Positions 18,408 to 28,857 of a DNA stretch of 64,000 bases are shown here, one piece after another (within the stretch, counting starts at the first letter, position 1; each line of letters begins with the position of its first letter). The position numbers and the translations under genes are program-made. The stretch is from Robiginitomaculum sp. GTDB lineage: Bacteria > Pseudomonadota > Alphaproteobacteria > Caulobacterales > Maricaulaceae. The notes under the pieces were generated by a model. That model was not told the origin of the DNA. It ran no database searches and was given only the letters and a program-made list of their open reading frames with translations. The stretch is taken from NCBI GenBank assembly GCA_002733605.1, contig NVWK01000003.1:124001-188000 (forward strand). Reading direction: 5' to 3'.

Positions 18408-18796
18408 TTGCGGGGATTGGCACAGATATTTGCGATATTCGCCGTATTGAAGCGCTGCTCGAAAAGTTTGGTGACCGGTTCGCACAGAAAGTTTTCACGC
18501 AAAACGAGCGCGAACGCGCGAACGCACAATCAGCGCGCGGCTCGAGCTATGCGAAACGTTTTGCCGCCAAAGAAGCCGTCGCCAAGGCCCTTGCCGACGC
18601 CAATACCGGAGCCTTGTCCTGGCAGGATGTAGAAATAACGAACAGCCCCTCCGGCAAGCCTGAAATAATTTTACACGGGAAAGCTTTAAATCGCATGCAA
18701 TCTCGCCTAGACACGGGGCAGACATATAAAATTCACCTTAGCCTGACAGATGACTATCCTTATGCTCAGGCTTTTGTAATTATAGAAATATTATGA
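18404..18796 (+). CDS. acpS: Holo-[acyl-carrier-protein] synthase
   Basis: Phosphopantetheinyl transferase of 130 residues that moves the 4'-phosphopantetheine arm from CoA onto acyl carrier protein. The Mg-binding motif GIGTDICDIRRIE (Asp8) and the FAAKEAVAKAL motif are present and the length is right. It starts with GTG inside the pdxJ stop (GTGA) and ends inside the lepB start (ATGA). Both junctions therefore depend on translational coupling. Confidence 0.95.
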   Translation: MIAGIGTDICDIRRIEALLEKFGDRFAQKVFTQNERERANAQSARGSSYAKRFAAKEAVAKALADANTGALSWQDVEITNSPSGKPEIILHGKALNRMQSRLDTGQTYKIHLSLTDDYPYAQAFVIIEIL

Positions 18797-19581
18797 CCAG
18801 CAATACAGAAGACGCAAACAAGACAGGCAATAATGCGCCCAAGACGCAGGGAGCTTTAAGCGAGACAATCCTGACGATTGTTGTCGCGATCGTCATCGCG
18901 TTCATTTTGCGAACTTTCCTGTTTCAGGCCTTTCACATACCATCGGCCTCTATGGAACCCAGCCTACAGGGCGGGGACTACATCATCACAACCAAATACT
19001 CACTCGGCTACGGCAAATATGCGGCCGATCCAATCAAACTGCCTGTGAAGACCGGACGCATCATGGAGCGAGAACCTAAACGCGGCGACATCATCGTGTT
19101 CAAGCCCACGGGCAGTAAAGTTCATTTCATAAAACGCCTCATCGGCCTCCCGGGGGATGAAGTGCAAATGATTGGCGGGTTTTTGTACATTAATGGACAA
19201 AGATTGGTGACGGAAAAAATAGCCGATGAAAGCCAGTCTGACAGTGGCGGCAACATGGTGCGCTCTGAGGTCTACAAAGAGTATTTTGCCGACAATTTAT
19301 TGCCGCATACAGTTAAGCACCTCTTGCAGGGAAATAACGGGGACGATACGGGCGTGTTTAAAGTACCTGCGGGGCATTATTTTTTCATGGGGGATAATCG
19401 TGACAATTCCCGTGATAGCCGCTTTCCCATAAGTGTCGGCGGCGTAGGGTCTGTTCCCGCCGCGAATTTGGTCGGGAGAGCTGAATTTGTCTTGCTTTCG
19501 GTCAATGAAGATTTCGTGCTGTTCAAACCCTGGACCTGGGGCAATATACGTACGGGCCGGTTTTTCAAGGGGCTAAGATGA
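18793..19581 (+). CDS. lepB: Signal peptidase I
   Basis: Membrane-anchored serine/lysine-dyad protease of 262 residues that removes signal peptides from exported proteins. One transmembrane segment (about residues 24-44) precedes the catalytic domain. The nucleophile is Ser53 in SASMEP and the general base is Lys114 in FIKRLIGLPGD; MGDNRDNSRDSR is box E. The N-terminal 20 residues are polar and cytoplasmic. The gene overlaps acpS and rnc by 4 nt each. Confidence 0.96.
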   Translation: MTSNTEDANKTGNNAPKTQGALSETILTIVVAIVIAFILRTFLFQAFHIPSASMEPSLQGGDYIITTKYSLGYGKYAADPIKLPVKTGRIMEREPKRGDIIVFKPTGSKVHFIKRLIGLPGDEVQMIGGFLYINGQRLVTEKIADESQSDSGGNMVRSEVYKEYFADNLLPHTVKHLLQGNNGDDTGVFKVPAGHYFFMGDNRDNSRDSRFPISVGGVGSVPAANLVGRAEFVLLSVNEDFVLFKPWTWGNIRTGRFFKGLR

Positions 19582-20276
19582 CGGCACCTTCGCCTCAGAT
19601 TTTGAAACGTCTTGCCCGTCTTGAAACGACTATAGATTATGTTTTTAAAGACAAAACTCTGGCAGTCATGTCCCTCACACATTCATCCTACGGGGATGGC
19701 AGGCGTCAGTTTTTTAACAATGAACGTCTTGAATTTCTCGGGGATCGCGTCCTTGGATTGCTGACAGCAGAGCGACTTTATCTGGAATGCGAAGGCGATG
19801 AAGGCAATATGGCCCGACGGCTAAATGCACTTGTGCGCAAAGAAACATGCGCGCGGATTGCCCGTGCGGTCAGTTTGGGCGAGGCACTCCTGATCTCGCC
19901 TTCGGAAATCAAACAGGGGGGCAGGGATAAAACTTCGATTTTAGGCGATGCCTGCGAATCTCTATTGGCGGCTTTGTATCTTGATGGCGGGTATAGCGTC
20001 GTGCAAAAATTTTATAATGATTTTTGGGGTGTTGAAATACAAAAAGTTGCCGCGATTAGTGCGAAAGACCCCAAAACACTGCTTCAGGAAAAAGCCTCCG
20101 CCGATGGTTATAAAGTCCCTGTCTATTCCGTCGTTAAACGATCCGGCCCCGATCATCGCCCTTTATTTCTGGTTGAAGTTGATGTATCCGGCTATGGCGC
20201 TGCCCAAGGCACCGGAAAATCAAAGAAAGACGCAGAGCGATTTGCGGCCCTGCATTTATTAGAAAATTGGCCATAA
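19578..20276 (+). CDS. rnc: Ribonuclease III
   Basis: Double-strand-specific endonuclease of 232 residues for rRNA and mRNA processing. The catalytic signature NERLEFLGDRVLG (residues 48-60) carries the Mg ligands, the second acidic cluster lies in the GDACESLLAALYLDGG region, and the dsRNA-binding domain fills the C-terminal 75 residues (PKTLLQEKASADGYKVPVY to GTGKSKKDAERFAA). It is in the usual position between lepB and era and overlaps lepB by 4 nt. Confidence 0.96.
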   Translation: MTAPSPQILKRLARLETTIDYVFKDKTLAVMSLTHSSYGDGRRQFFNNERLEFLGDRVLGLLTAERLYLECEGDEGNMARRLNALVRKETCARIARAVSLGEALLISPSEIKQGGRDKTSILGDACESLLAALYLDGGYSVVQKFYNDFWGVEIQKVAAISAKDPKTLLQEKASADGYKVPVYSVVKRSGPDHRPLFLVEVDVSGYGAAQGTGKSKKDAERFAALHLLENWP

Positions 20277-20278
20277 CC

Positions 20279-21247
20279 ATGACCCAAAACACGAAAACAG
20301 AAAGCCCGACAAAGGCCGGGTTTGTCGCCATTATTGGCGCGCCAAACGCCGGAAAATCGACCTTGGTAAATGGGCTGGTTGGCGAAAAAATCTCCATCGT
20401 CACCCATAAAATCCAAACCACCCGTTTTCAGGTGCGCGGTATTGCCATGATCGGAAATGCTCAGGTCGTGCTCGTGGATACACCGGGAATTTTCGAGCCA
20501 AAACAACGGCTTGATCGCTCCATGGTACATGCGGCGTGGACGGGTGCATCGGATTCGGACTCCATTGTCCATGTTGTTGACGCCCCGTCATATTATCAAG
20601 TACTCAGTGGCGGCAAACCTAGCGGCCAAGACAAGAAAAGCGCCGTAGATACAGACCGGGTCGTCAAAGGTTTGCGAAAAACCGCGCGCGCGAAACCAAC
20701 CATTCTGGCGCTCAATAAAATCGACTTACTCCCGCGTGAAAACCTGCTCAAACTAATAGAACACTTCAATGAAACGGACGTCTATGACGATGTGTTCCTG
20801 ATTTCTGCATTGGCTGGAAATGGTATGGATGTTCTGGGCGATCACCTTGCAGACATCATGCCGACAGGCCCGTTCTTATATCCCGAAGACCAAGCCGCCG
20901 ATATTCCTTCGCGCCTGCTGGCAGCGGAAATCACCCGCGAGAAACTGTTTTTGCGCCTGCACAACGAATTACCTTATGCAAGCCATGTCGAGACGGAAAA
21001 ATGGACACATAAAAAAGACGGGTCCATTCGTATCGAGCAAATTATTTATGTGCGCCGTAAATCCCAAAAACCGATTGTGTTGGGTAAAAACGGCCAAACG
21101 ATTAAAAACATTGGTCAAATGGCGCGCATAGATATGTGCGAGACCTTTGGCACAAAAATCCATTTGTTCCTGTTTGTAAAAATACGGGAAAACTGGATAG
21201 AAGACCGCTCAAAATACACTGAATACGGTCTGGAATTTGATGTGTAA
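20279..21247 (+). CDS. era: GTPase Era
   Basis: Ribosome-assembly GTPase of 322 residues that binds the 3' end of 16S rRNA. G1 is GAPNAGKS (residues 20-27), G3 is DTPG, G4 is NKID, and the C-terminal KH domain contains VLGKNGQTIKNIGQ. The frame is open to a TTG at 20267 inside rnc. The ATG at 20279, two bases after the rnc stop, is preferred since it gives the usual short N-terminus. The 3' end overlaps recO by one base (TAATG). Confidence 0.96.
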   Translation: MTQNTKTESPTKAGFVAIIGAPNAGKSTLVNGLVGEKISIVTHKIQTTRFQVRGIAMIGNAQVVLVDTPGIFEPKQRLDRSMVHAAWTGASDSDSIVHVVDAPSYYQVLSGGKPSGQDKKSAVDTDRVVKGLRKTARAKPTILALNKIDLLPRENLLKLIEHFNETDVYDDVFLISALAGNGMDVLGDHLADIMPTGPFLYPEDQAADIPSRLLAAEITREKLFLRLHNELPYASHVETEKWTHKKDGSIRIEQIIYVRRKSQKPIVLGKNGQTIKNIGQMARIDMCETFGTKIHLFLFVKIRENWIEDRSKYTEYGLEFDV

Positions 21248-21975
21248 TGAATTGGGACGGTGAAGGGTATATACTTTCTGTAAAGCCTCACGGCGAAACC
21301 TCCGCGATTTTAAACGTATTTACATATGACAAAGGCCGCCATGCCGGTCTGGTGCGCGGGGGGCGCTCCAGACGTATGCGCCCCGTCCTGCAAGCTGGCA
21401 ATAAAGTCACCCTAAGCTGGCACGCCCGTCTATCCGAACATCTGGGCAGTTTCACGGTCGAACCCCTGGATTCGCGCGCCGCCCTTTTAATGGAAAGCCG
21501 CCTTGCGCTTAGCGCCTTAAATTCGATCTCGGCCCTTCTGATAGTCGCATTGCCCGAGCGTGAATTCCACCCCAAGCTTTATAAAGGCTTTGAGATTTTA
21601 CTCCAAAACCTGCTCGATCCCGATATATGGCCTGCGCTTTATGTGCGCTTCGAAATTGCGCTCTTGCATGCGCTCGGCTATGGGCTTGATTTTTCCGCCT
21701 GTGCCGCGACCGGCACCACATCGGATTTAACCCATGTCAGCCCCAGATCGGGTAGGGCGGTGTCCAGAGAGGCGGCTGCCCCCTATCTAGACAAGCTCAT
21801 GCCCTTACCCGGATTTTTAAACGGGGCGACAGACGTGAAAGAGGGCGATATCGCGGACGGCTTTGCCCTAAGCGGCTATTTCCTGACCACACGAATATTC
21901 CATCAGATTAACAAAGATATTCCCGATGCCCGCGCCCGCCTTGCCCAAGAGCTAAAAACAGTCGGCATATTGTAA
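21247..21975 (+). CDS. recO: DNA repair protein RecO
   Basis: Protein of 242 residues for recombinational repair; RecO with RecR loads RecA onto SSB-covered DNA. The N-terminal OB fold (GYILSVKPHGETSAILNVFT, KGRHAGLVRGGRS) and the central helical region (RFEIALLHALGYGLDF) are typical. The Cys-rich zinc finger of some RecO proteins is absent: only one cysteine is seen in that region, as in many Alphaproteobacteria. Start and era stop share one base. It is the last gene of the overlapping block. Confidence 0.93.
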   Translation: MNWDGEGYILSVKPHGETSAILNVFTYDKGRHAGLVRGGRSRRMRPVLQAGNKVTLSWHARLSEHLGSFTVEPLDSRAALLMESRLALSALNSISALLIVALPEREFHPKLYKGFEILLQNLLDPDIWPALYVRFEIALLHALGYGLDFSACAATGTTSDLTHVSPRSGRAVSREAAAPYLDKLMPLPGFLNGATDVKEGDIADGFALSGYFLTTRIFHQINKDIPDARARLAQELKTVGIL

Positions 21976-22015
21976 TTATTGGGTAAGATAGACACGAATC
22001 AAAACAGAGTTTTTC

Positions 22016-24274
22016 ATGACTGACACTAAAGACAGAAATCCGGCAAAATCTGGCCCTAACATTGTTATCGAAAATATAGATGACGCGCTCAGCTCCCGCT
22101 ATCTTGCCTATGCCATGACGACGATTACCCAACGGGCATTGCCGGATGTCCGCGACGGCTTAAAACCTGTGCATCGGCGCATCCTGTACGCCATGCGGCA
22201 ATTAAAACTTAACCCAGAAAATTCCCACAAAAAATGCGCCCGTATTGTCGGTGACGTTATGGGCCAATACCATCCGCACGGGGATGCCTCGATTTATGAT
22301 GCCCTCGTCAAATTATCCCAAACCTTTGCCGCCCGCTACCCGCTGATAGACGGGCAGGGCAATTTCGGCAATATTGACGGCGATAGCGCCGCCGCCATGC
22401 GTTACACAGAAGCCCGCATGACCGGGGCTGGCAAAGCCTTGCTCGAAGGGCTGGACGAAGACGCGGTTGATTTCAAAGCCACCTATAATGAAGAAGACGA
22501 AGAACCGGTGGTTCTGCCCGCAGGGTTTCCAAATCTGTTGGCCAATGGCTCCCAGGGTATTGCTGTGGGCATGGCCACATCCATCCCGCCGCACAATGCA
22601 GCCGAGCTGTGTAATGCGGCTCTACACCTGATCAAAGCGCCAAACGCTCGTATTGAAACATTGTTGGAGCATGTAAAAGGGCCGGACTTCCCAACGGGCG
22701 GCATTATTGTCGAACCACGCGAAAACATGATCGAAGCCTATGCCACAGGGCGCGGCGGCTTTAAAACCCGTGCCCGCTGGGAAATCGAAGATTTGGGACG
22801 GGGCCAATGGCAAATCATTGTCACGGAAATACCCTATCAGGTGCAGAAATCCCGCCTGATCGAAAAACTGGCCGAACTTATCGAAACCAAAAGAGCGCCT
22901 TGGCTGGCCGATGTGAGAGATGAGTCTGCGGAAGATGTCCGGGTTGTCCTCGAGCCTAAAAGCAAGAACATTGCACCGGAACTCCTTATGGAAAGCCTGT
23001 TCAAGCTCAGTGAGCTAGAAACACGTGCTTCTTTAAACATGAATGTTCTCGACGCCACCGGTACACCCCGGGTTATGGGCTTGCGCGAGGTCTTGCAGTC
23101 CTTCCTCGATCATCGTCGTGAAGTGCTGCAACGTCGCTCCCGCCAGCGTCTTGGCAAAATAGAAGACCGGATGGAAATTCTGGAAGGCTACCGCATTGCC
23201 TTCCTCAATCTTGATGAGGTTATTCGCATTATCCGTTTTGAAGACGAACCCAAGCTTGAGCTGATCAAGGCCTTCAAGCTCACAGACCGACAAGCCGAAG
23301 CCATACTCAATATGCGCTTACGGACTTTGAACAAGCTTCAAGAGATCGAAATTCAAAGCGAACACGGCAAATTAGGCGACGAGAAAAAAGGCATTGAAGA
23401 ATTACTGGCCTCCGATCAATTGCAATGGAGCCGCATTGCCGGACAAATACGCGAAGTTCGTGATATATACGGCCTCAAAACCGAGATCGGAAAACGCCGC
23501 ACCAGCTTTGCCGATATGCCTGACATCGAAATCGATCTGGCAACCGCCTTTATCTCCAAAGAACCGATCACAGTCGTCATGTCGGAAATGGGCTGGATTA
23601 GAGCTTTGAAGGGCAAGGTCGAAGACCTTTCTACTCTGAAATTCAAAGAGGGTGACGGCCCGGCCTTTGCGCTGCCCGCCTACACAACCGACAAAATCGT
23701 CATGTTCGCCAGTAACGGCAAGTTTTATACTTTGAGCGCCGATAAATTACCCGGCGGACGCGGCAATGGGGAACCCATCCGCTTGATGGTCGATCTACAA
23801 GACGAACATACGCCGATCGGCCTGTTTGTGCATAACCCGGAACGCCAATTACTGGTGGCTAGCACGGACGGATATGGTTTCAGGGTTGACGAGAAGGACT
23901 TAATTGCCTCCAAACGCGGTGGCAAACAAATCCTCAATGTCAAAGACGGCGCGGAAGCCCTCCGCTGTGTCGAAATCAGAGGCGAGAAAATCGCCACAAT
24001 TGGCGAAAACCGTAAAATCCTCATCTATAATGTTGAAGAACTGCCCGTCCTTGGCCGCGGCAAAGGGGTAAGGCTACAAAAATTTAAAGACGGTGGCCTC
24101 GCTGATATCACCACATTTACAGCCCTTGAAGGTCTCAGCTATCTGGATGCTTCGTCACGGCGTAATAATGTCAGTGAGTGGCAAATTCTGGAAGGCAAAC
24201 GGGCACAGGCTGGCCGCATGGCTCCGCGCGGATTTTCCCGTGCAGGCGTGTTCACAATGGATAAACGCTTGTAA
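22016..24274 (+). CDS. parC: DNA topoisomerase IV subunit A
   Basis: Type IIA topoisomerase subunit of 752 residues that decatenates daughter chromosomes with ParE. The catalytic tyrosine is Tyr130 (AMRYTEARM), and the winged-helix region has [17 protein letters not shown] at 44-60. It is assigned as ParC rather than GyrA from the length, the divergent C-terminal propeller, and the missing GyrA-box. At the residue corresponding to E. coli ParC Ser80 this protein has Ala91 ([11 protein letters not shown]), a position that governs quinolone binding. It begins 40 nt after recO, and parE is not in the window. Confidence 0.93.
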   Translation: MTDTKDRNPAKSGPNIVIENIDDALSSRYLAYAMTTITQRALPDVRDGLKPVHRRILYAMRQLKLNPENSHKKCARIVGDVMGQYHPHGDASIYDALVKLSQTFAARYPLIDGQGNFGNIDGDSAAAMRYTEARMTGAGKALLEGLDEDAVDFKATYNEEDEEPVVLPAGFPNLLANGSQGIAVGMATSIPPHNAAELCNAALHLIKAPNARIETLLEHVKGPDFPTGGIIVEPRENMIEAYATGRGGFKTRARWEIEDLGRGQWQIIVTEIPYQVQKSRLIEKLAELIETKRAPWLADVRDESAEDVRVVLEPKSKNIAPELLMESLFKLSELETRASLNMNVLDATGTPRVMGLREVLQSFLDHRREVLQRRSRQRLGKIEDRMEILEGYRIAFLNLDEVIRIIRFEDEPKLELIKAFKLTDRQAEAILNMRLRTLNKLQEIEIQSEHGKLGDEKKGIEELLASDQLQWSRIAGQIREVRDIYGLKTEIGKRRTSFADMPDIEIDLATAFISKEPITVVMSEMGWIRALKGKVEDLSTLKFKEGDGPAFALPAYTTDKIVMFASNGKFYTLSADKLPGGRGNGEPIRLMVDLQDEHTPIGLFVHNPERQLLVASTDGYGFRVDEKDLIASKRGGKQILNVKDGAEALRCVEIRGEKIATIGENRKILIYNVEELPVLGRGKGVRLQKFKDGGLADITTFTALEGLSYLDASSRRNNVSEWQILEGKRAQAGRMAPRGFSRAGVFTMDKRL

Positions 24275-24339
24275 ACTTGAGAAAAATCCCCATATCTGTT
24301 AGTATAAACTTGAATTTTAGAAATTGAGTGGGGAATAAA

Positions 24340-24900
24340 ATGAGTCCATTACTGATTATACTTGGCGTCGTCGTCCTTTTGGCCGTTGTGATTATCGGTA
24401 TTTACAATCGGCTTGTGGCCTTGCGCCAAACTTGCAACCAAGCTTGGTCCGATATCGAGGTTCAACTCAAACAACGCCAAGACCTCATTCCAAATCTCGT
24501 CAATGTCGTCAAAGGCTATGCCAAACACGAGAAAGAAACCCTTCAAGCCGTCATAGACGCCCGCAACGCTGCCATTAGCGCTAGTTCAGTCGGCGATACG
24601 GTGAAAGCGGAAGGTCTGCTTGGACAGGCCATGGGCAAACTTTTTGCGCTCGCAGAAGCCTATCCTGATTTGAAAGCCAACCAGAACTTCCTGCAATTGC
24701 AAGACGAGCTTTCAGACGTAGAAAACAAAATCTCCGCAGCGCGGCGTTTCTATAACAATTCGGTTCAGGAATATAACACGGGCCGTGAACAATTTCCCGC
24801 CAACATGCTTGCCGGGCCGTTTAATTTTTCTGAGCGCGAATTTTTTGAAGCCCCCGAGGGACGTGAAGCCTTGCAAACGGTCCCGAATGTCGACTTTTAG
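24340..24900 (+). CDS. lemA: LemA family protein
   Basis: Protein of 186 residues with one N-terminal membrane helix (about residues 2-22), followed by a helical domain typical of LemA: YNRLVALRQTCNQAWSDIEVQLKQR, then DLIPNLVNVVKGY. Its biochemical role is not settled. A GTG at 24328 is in frame, but the ATG at 24340 is preferred because GGGG lies at ribosome-site distance. The M48 peptidase follows 12 nt downstream, a recurrent partnership that suggests a shared role in membrane protein quality control. Confidence 0.9.
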   Translation: MSPLLIILGVVVLLAVVIIGIYNRLVALRQTCNQAWSDIEVQLKQRQDLIPNLVNVVKGYAKHEKETLQAVIDARNAAISASSVGDTVKAEGLLGQAMGKLFALAEAYPDLKANQNFLQLQDELSDVENKISAARRFYNNSVQEYNTGREQFPANMLAGPFNFSEREFFEAPEGREALQTVPNVDF

Positions 24901-24912
24901 GCAGGGACCCAA

Positions 24913-25875
24913 ATGGGGGCTTACGGACTAAAAACCCATATCTGGAACAACAACCTGAAAAGCATTGCTTTACTGCTTTTGTTTCCGGTTTTGATCCTGA
25001 CACTTGTCTATGCTGGCCTGTTATTATGGGCGGGGTATGGGCAAGGGTATTCAACCGCGCGCGGGCTTTCCTATGCCAACGACATGTTGCCGCACGCTGT
25101 GCCATTCGCATTGGCAGGAATTGGGGCATGGTTCGGTATTGCGTTCATGGGCCATCAGGCCCTGATCGACGCAGCCACCAAATCACACAGCCTGAGCAAA
25201 AGCGAGGAACCGCGCGCCTATAAATTGCTTGAAAATTTATGTATTTCCAGAGGCATCACAACCCCGCGTCTCAAAGTCATTGAAACGGACGTGATGAATG
25301 CCTTTGCCAGTGGCATTCGTGAGAAAAATTATACGATCACCCTGACCCGTGGTCTCATGGACAGTCTCGATGATGAAGAACTAGAAGCCGTGATTGGCCA
25401 TGAGCTAAGCCATATCCGTAATAAAGATGTGAGGTTATTAATAATCGCCGTGATTTTCGTTGGCATTATTTCATTTATCGGGGAGGGGGTCGTGCGCAGT
25501 ATGATGTATACAAACATACCAAGAACCAGCCGGTCCCGCCGTGGCGGTGAGGTTAACGCGGCCGTATTGATTCTCATTGGCGTGGCGATAATCGCCATCT
25601 CCTATGGATTGGCCATGTTCGTGCGGTTTGCGCTTTCCAGAAAACGGGAATATTTAGCAGACGCCGGGTCTGTGGAACTGACCAAAAACCCTGATGCCAT
25701 GATCAGGGCCTTACAAAAAATCTCCGGTCACGCGAAATTAGATGCACCCGCAGAGGTCCGCGAAATGGCCTTCGAGAACCCGCGTGTTGGCATTTCCGGC
25801 TTGTTTGCCACCCATCCTCCCATAGAAAAACGCATCGCAGCCTTGGTCAAATTTGCTGGTGGTCGAACCTCCTGA
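24913..25875 (+). CDS. M48 family membrane zinc metallopeptidase
   Basis: HtpX/Ste24-like peptidase of 320 residues. The zinc motif HELSH is at 163-167, and the downstream third ligand is in REYLADAGSVEL (about 248-259). Two membrane helices precede the catalytic domain (about 18-40 and 62-82) and two more follow the zinc motif (175-195 and 215-240). The family cleaves damaged or misassembled membrane proteins on the cytoplasmic side. It is paired with lemA; whether it is HtpX proper cannot be decided, so no symbol is given. Confidence 0.9.
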   Translation: MGAYGLKTHIWNNNLKSIALLLLFPVLILTLVYAGLLLWAGYGQGYSTARGLSYANDMLPHAVPFALAGIGAWFGIAFMGHQALIDAATKSHSLSKSEEPRAYKLLENLCISRGITTPRLKVIETDVMNAFASGIREKNYTITLTRGLMDSLDDEELEAVIGHELSHIRNKDVRLLIIAVIFVGIISFIGEGVVRSMMYTNIPRTSRSRRGGEVNAAVLILIGVAIIAISYGLAMFVRFALSRKREYLADAGSVELTKNPDAMIRALQKISGHAKLDAPAEVREMAFENPRVGISGLFATHPPIEKRIAALVKFAGGRTS

Positions 25876-25961
25876 ACCGGCAAACCCTACAAGTATTTAA
25901 CTTTACTTTTTACCTTGCCGACTTATTGACTATTGGTAATGAATTTATCAGGGGAATTACC

Positions 25962-28838
25962 ATGAAAAATATACTGTTAATGAGTGTTGCACTCTCGTCC
26001 GTACTTGCGCTTGGTGCATGTGCAGATGGAAATAAAAATACTGAAGCCGAAGCCCACATAACATTACCATCCGGTATCACAAAAATTGAATCTGTAGTGC
26101 GTAAAGGCAATGAAGTTGTCATTCCGTACAACAAATACGTGCTTGATAACGGTTTAACCATCGTCTTGCATACAGACAAATCCGACCCACTTGTCCATGT
26201 TGATATTACCTATCATGTCGGCTCTGGTCGTGAAGAAGCTGGCAAGTCCGGCTTTGCCCATTTCTTTGAACATATGATGTTCCAAGGCTCTGAAAACGTA
26301 GCCAAAGCGCAGCATTTTGGTCTGATTACAGAATCCGGCGGCACGCTTAACGGGTCTACAAACACGGACCGTACCAATTATTACGAAACGGTTCCTGCAA
26401 ACCAGCTTGAGCGTATGTTATGGCTAGAGTCTGACCGCATGGGTTTCCTCTTGGATGCTGTTACCGAAGAAAAATTTGAAAATCAGCGCGAAACTGTGAA
26501 AAACGAGCGCGGCCAAAACTATGACAATCGTCCATACGGTCTACTGCGCGAACGGGTTAACGAAGCGCTATACCCTGAAGGTCATCCATATTCATGGCTC
26601 ACCATTGGCTATATCGAAGATTTAAACCGTGCTGATCTTGAAGATTTAAAGAAGTTTTTCCTCCGTTGGTATGGCCCCAACAACGCAACCTTGACCATTG
26701 GCGGAGATATTGACGAAACACAAACTCTGGAATGGGTCAAAAAATATTTCGGCGGCATATCCGCAGGCCCTGATGTTGCCGATCCTGTCTATACATCCGT
26801 CAGCCTTGATGAAGACCGTTATATTTCCATGGAAGACAATGTCTCCCTACCGCTTATGCGGATTACATTTCCGACAGTCCACGCCAACCATGCAGATGAA
26901 GCTCCGCTTGATGTGCTCATGTCAATTTTGGGCAGTGGGAAAACCTCTCTCCTGTACAAAAACATGGTCAAAGAGGGCAAGGCTGTACAAGCTGGCGCAG
27001 GGCATGGATGTAGTGAATTAAGTTGTACCTTTACAATCACCGCCTTACCAACCCCCGGACATAGTTTGGCTGAAATGGAACAAATCGCCCGCGCATCTTT
27101 GGTGGAATTCGAAACACGCGGCGGTGCCAATGATGATGATTTAACACGGGTGAAAGCCGGAATCGTTTCAGGCATGATTTATGGTCTTGAAAGTGTTTCT
27201 GGTAAAGTGCGGAAATTGGCTGCGTATGAAACCTACCGCAACAATCCAAATGCGATTGGGGATGATATTGAAAGATATGAAAATGTCACCAAAGCCGATG
27301 TTATGCGCGTGTACGAAAAATACATCAAAGACCAACATTCTGTTATCATAAGCATCGTGCCTAACGGAAAACCGGAAATGATTGTCAAGCCTGATACATG
27401 GGATCGGTATGAGCGCAATATTCCTGAAAGTACGGACAGTGCCGGTCTTGAACTTCGTCCCGGGACATCTGATTTTGACCGGTCACTAATTCCGGCGTCA
27501 GGGCCAAACCCTAGCATCACTATCCCGACAATTTATGAAACCGATTTGGCCAACGGTGTACGAGTCATGGGCACCGTGAATGCGGAAGTACCAACCACAA
27601 CCATTCGCATCCGTATTGCGGCAGGGCAAACCAGAGAAACTCTGGACAAACTCGGCGTTGCAGCGTTCACCAGTGCCATGATGAATGAGGGTACACAAAG
27701 CTCAAGCGTCGAAGACATTTCCAATGCATTGCAAAAGCTTGGCTCTAGAGTAAGTTTTGGCTCCGGAGATAAGTACACAACGCTTAGAATTCGTACCTTG
27801 ACGAAAAACCTTGATGAAACACTAGCAATTGCAAAAGAAAAACTGCTGACACCAAAATTCACACAAGATGATTTCGACCGTCTGCAAAAACAAACCATCG
27901 AGGGCATTAAAAACAGCAAGAAAAACGCAGCCACAACATCCGGTGTTGTCTTTAACAAGCTTCTTTTCGGGGAAAACAACGCTTTTGCGAACCCGGATAG
28001 CGGTAGTGTTGAAACGGTTGAGGCGTTAACACTGGCAGACGTGGAAAAATTCCATGCAGATAATTATGGGCCTGAAGGCGCTGATATTATTATTGTCAGC
28101 GATTTGGACGAAGGCAAGATCATCAAGAAACTTGCTGCTTTCGAAAGCTGGTCAGGCAGTCATACGCAAGCCAATGCGATAAATGAATTCCCGGTTTTAA
28201 GTGCGGGAACACTTTATCTCGTAGACAAACCCGACGCGGCGCAATCCCAAATCCGTATAGGCAAACGCGCGCTTAAATACGATCCAACTGGTGAATATTA
28301 TCGTGCGGGTTTGATGAATTATACTCTGGGTGGAGCTTTCAATTCTCGCATTAATATGAATTTGCGAGAAGATAAGGGCTATACATATGGGGCGCGCTCA
28401 TCTTTCTACGGAAATGATATTCGTGGTGGATATAGTGCACGTGCAGGCGTGCGGGCCAATACGACGGCAGATTCCATCCGCGAAACCGTGAAAGAAATCA
28501 ACAATTATCAGGCCGATGGTTTGACAGATGCCGAGCTTGCCTTCATGAAAGGGTCCTTGGGCCAACGTGATGCGCGTGCCTACGAAACGCCATCACAAAA
28601 ACTTGGTTTCCTCTCCCAGATTGCGACGTACAATCTGTCAAAAACCTATGTTGACGAGCAAAATGAAATTCTGGATGCAATGACAAGGGATGAGTTAAAC
28701 GCCCTTGCCGCCAAGCATTTGAAATTCGAGGATATGATATTGCTGGTTGTTGGCGACAAAGCCAAGATTAGTGAAAGCCTTGAAGAACTTGGATACCCAA
28801 TCGTCGAGTTGGATGCCGACGGACATCCTGTTAAGTAA
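25962..28838 (+). CDS. M16 family zinc peptidase, lipoprotein
   Basis: Pitrilysin-family peptidase of 958 residues, built as two tandem M16 halves as in PqqL-type proteins. A lipoprotein signal ends with LGAC (Cys20), so it is anchored in the periplasm or outer membrane. The inverted zinc motif is His100-x-x-Glu103-His104 in HFFEH; the C-terminal half (from about residue 525) lacks this motif and is the inactive partner lobe. The family degrades peptides up to about 50 residues within a closed chamber. ATG 25962 is chosen over 25926 because CAGGGG lies just before it and the lipoprotein signal starts there. Confidence 0.93.
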   Translation: MKNILLMSVALSSVLALGACADGNKNTEAEAHITLPSGITKIESVVRKGNEVVIPYNKYVLDNGLTIVLHTDKSDPLVHVDITYHVGSGREEAGKSGFAHFFEHMMFQGSENVAKAQHFGLITESGGTLNGSTNTDRTNYYETVPANQLERMLWLESDRMGFLLDAVTEEKFENQRETVKNERGQNYDNRPYGLLRERVNEALYPEGHPYSWLTIGYIEDLNRADLEDLKKFFLRWYGPNNATLTIGGDIDETQTLEWVKKYFGGISAGPDVADPVYTSVSLDEDRYISMEDNVSLPLMRITFPTVHANHADEAPLDVLMSILGSGKTSLLYKNMVKEGKAVQAGAGHGCSELSCTFTITALPTPGHSLAEMEQIARASLVEFETRGGANDDDLTRVKAGIVSGMIYGLESVSGKVRKLAAYETYRNNPNAIGDDIERYENVTKADVMRVYEKYIKDQHSVIISIVPNGKPEMIVKPDTWDRYERNIPESTDSAGLELRPGTSDFDRSLIPASGPNPSITIPTIYETDLANGVRVMGTVNAEVPTTTIRIRIAAGQTRETLDKLGVAAFTSAMMNEGTQSSSVEDISNALQKLGSRVSFGSGDKYTTLRIRTLTKNLDETLAIAKEKLLTPKFTQDDFDRLQKQTIEGIKNSKKNAATTSGVVFNKLLFGENNAFANPDSGSVETVEALTLADVEKFHADNYGPEGADIIIVSDLDEGKIIKKLAAFESWSGSHTQANAINEFPVLSAGTLYLVDKPDAAQSQIRIGKRALKYDPTGEYYRAGLMNYTLGGAFNSRINMNLREDKGYTYGARSSFYGNDIRGGYSARAGVRANTTADSIRETVKEINNYQADGLTDAELAFMKGSLGQRDARAYETPSQKLGFLSQIATYNLSKTYVDEQNEILDAMTRDELNALAAKHLKFEDMILLVVGDKAKISESLEELGYPIVELDADGHPVK

Positions 28839-28857
28839 GTTAAGCTGATAATAGCGG

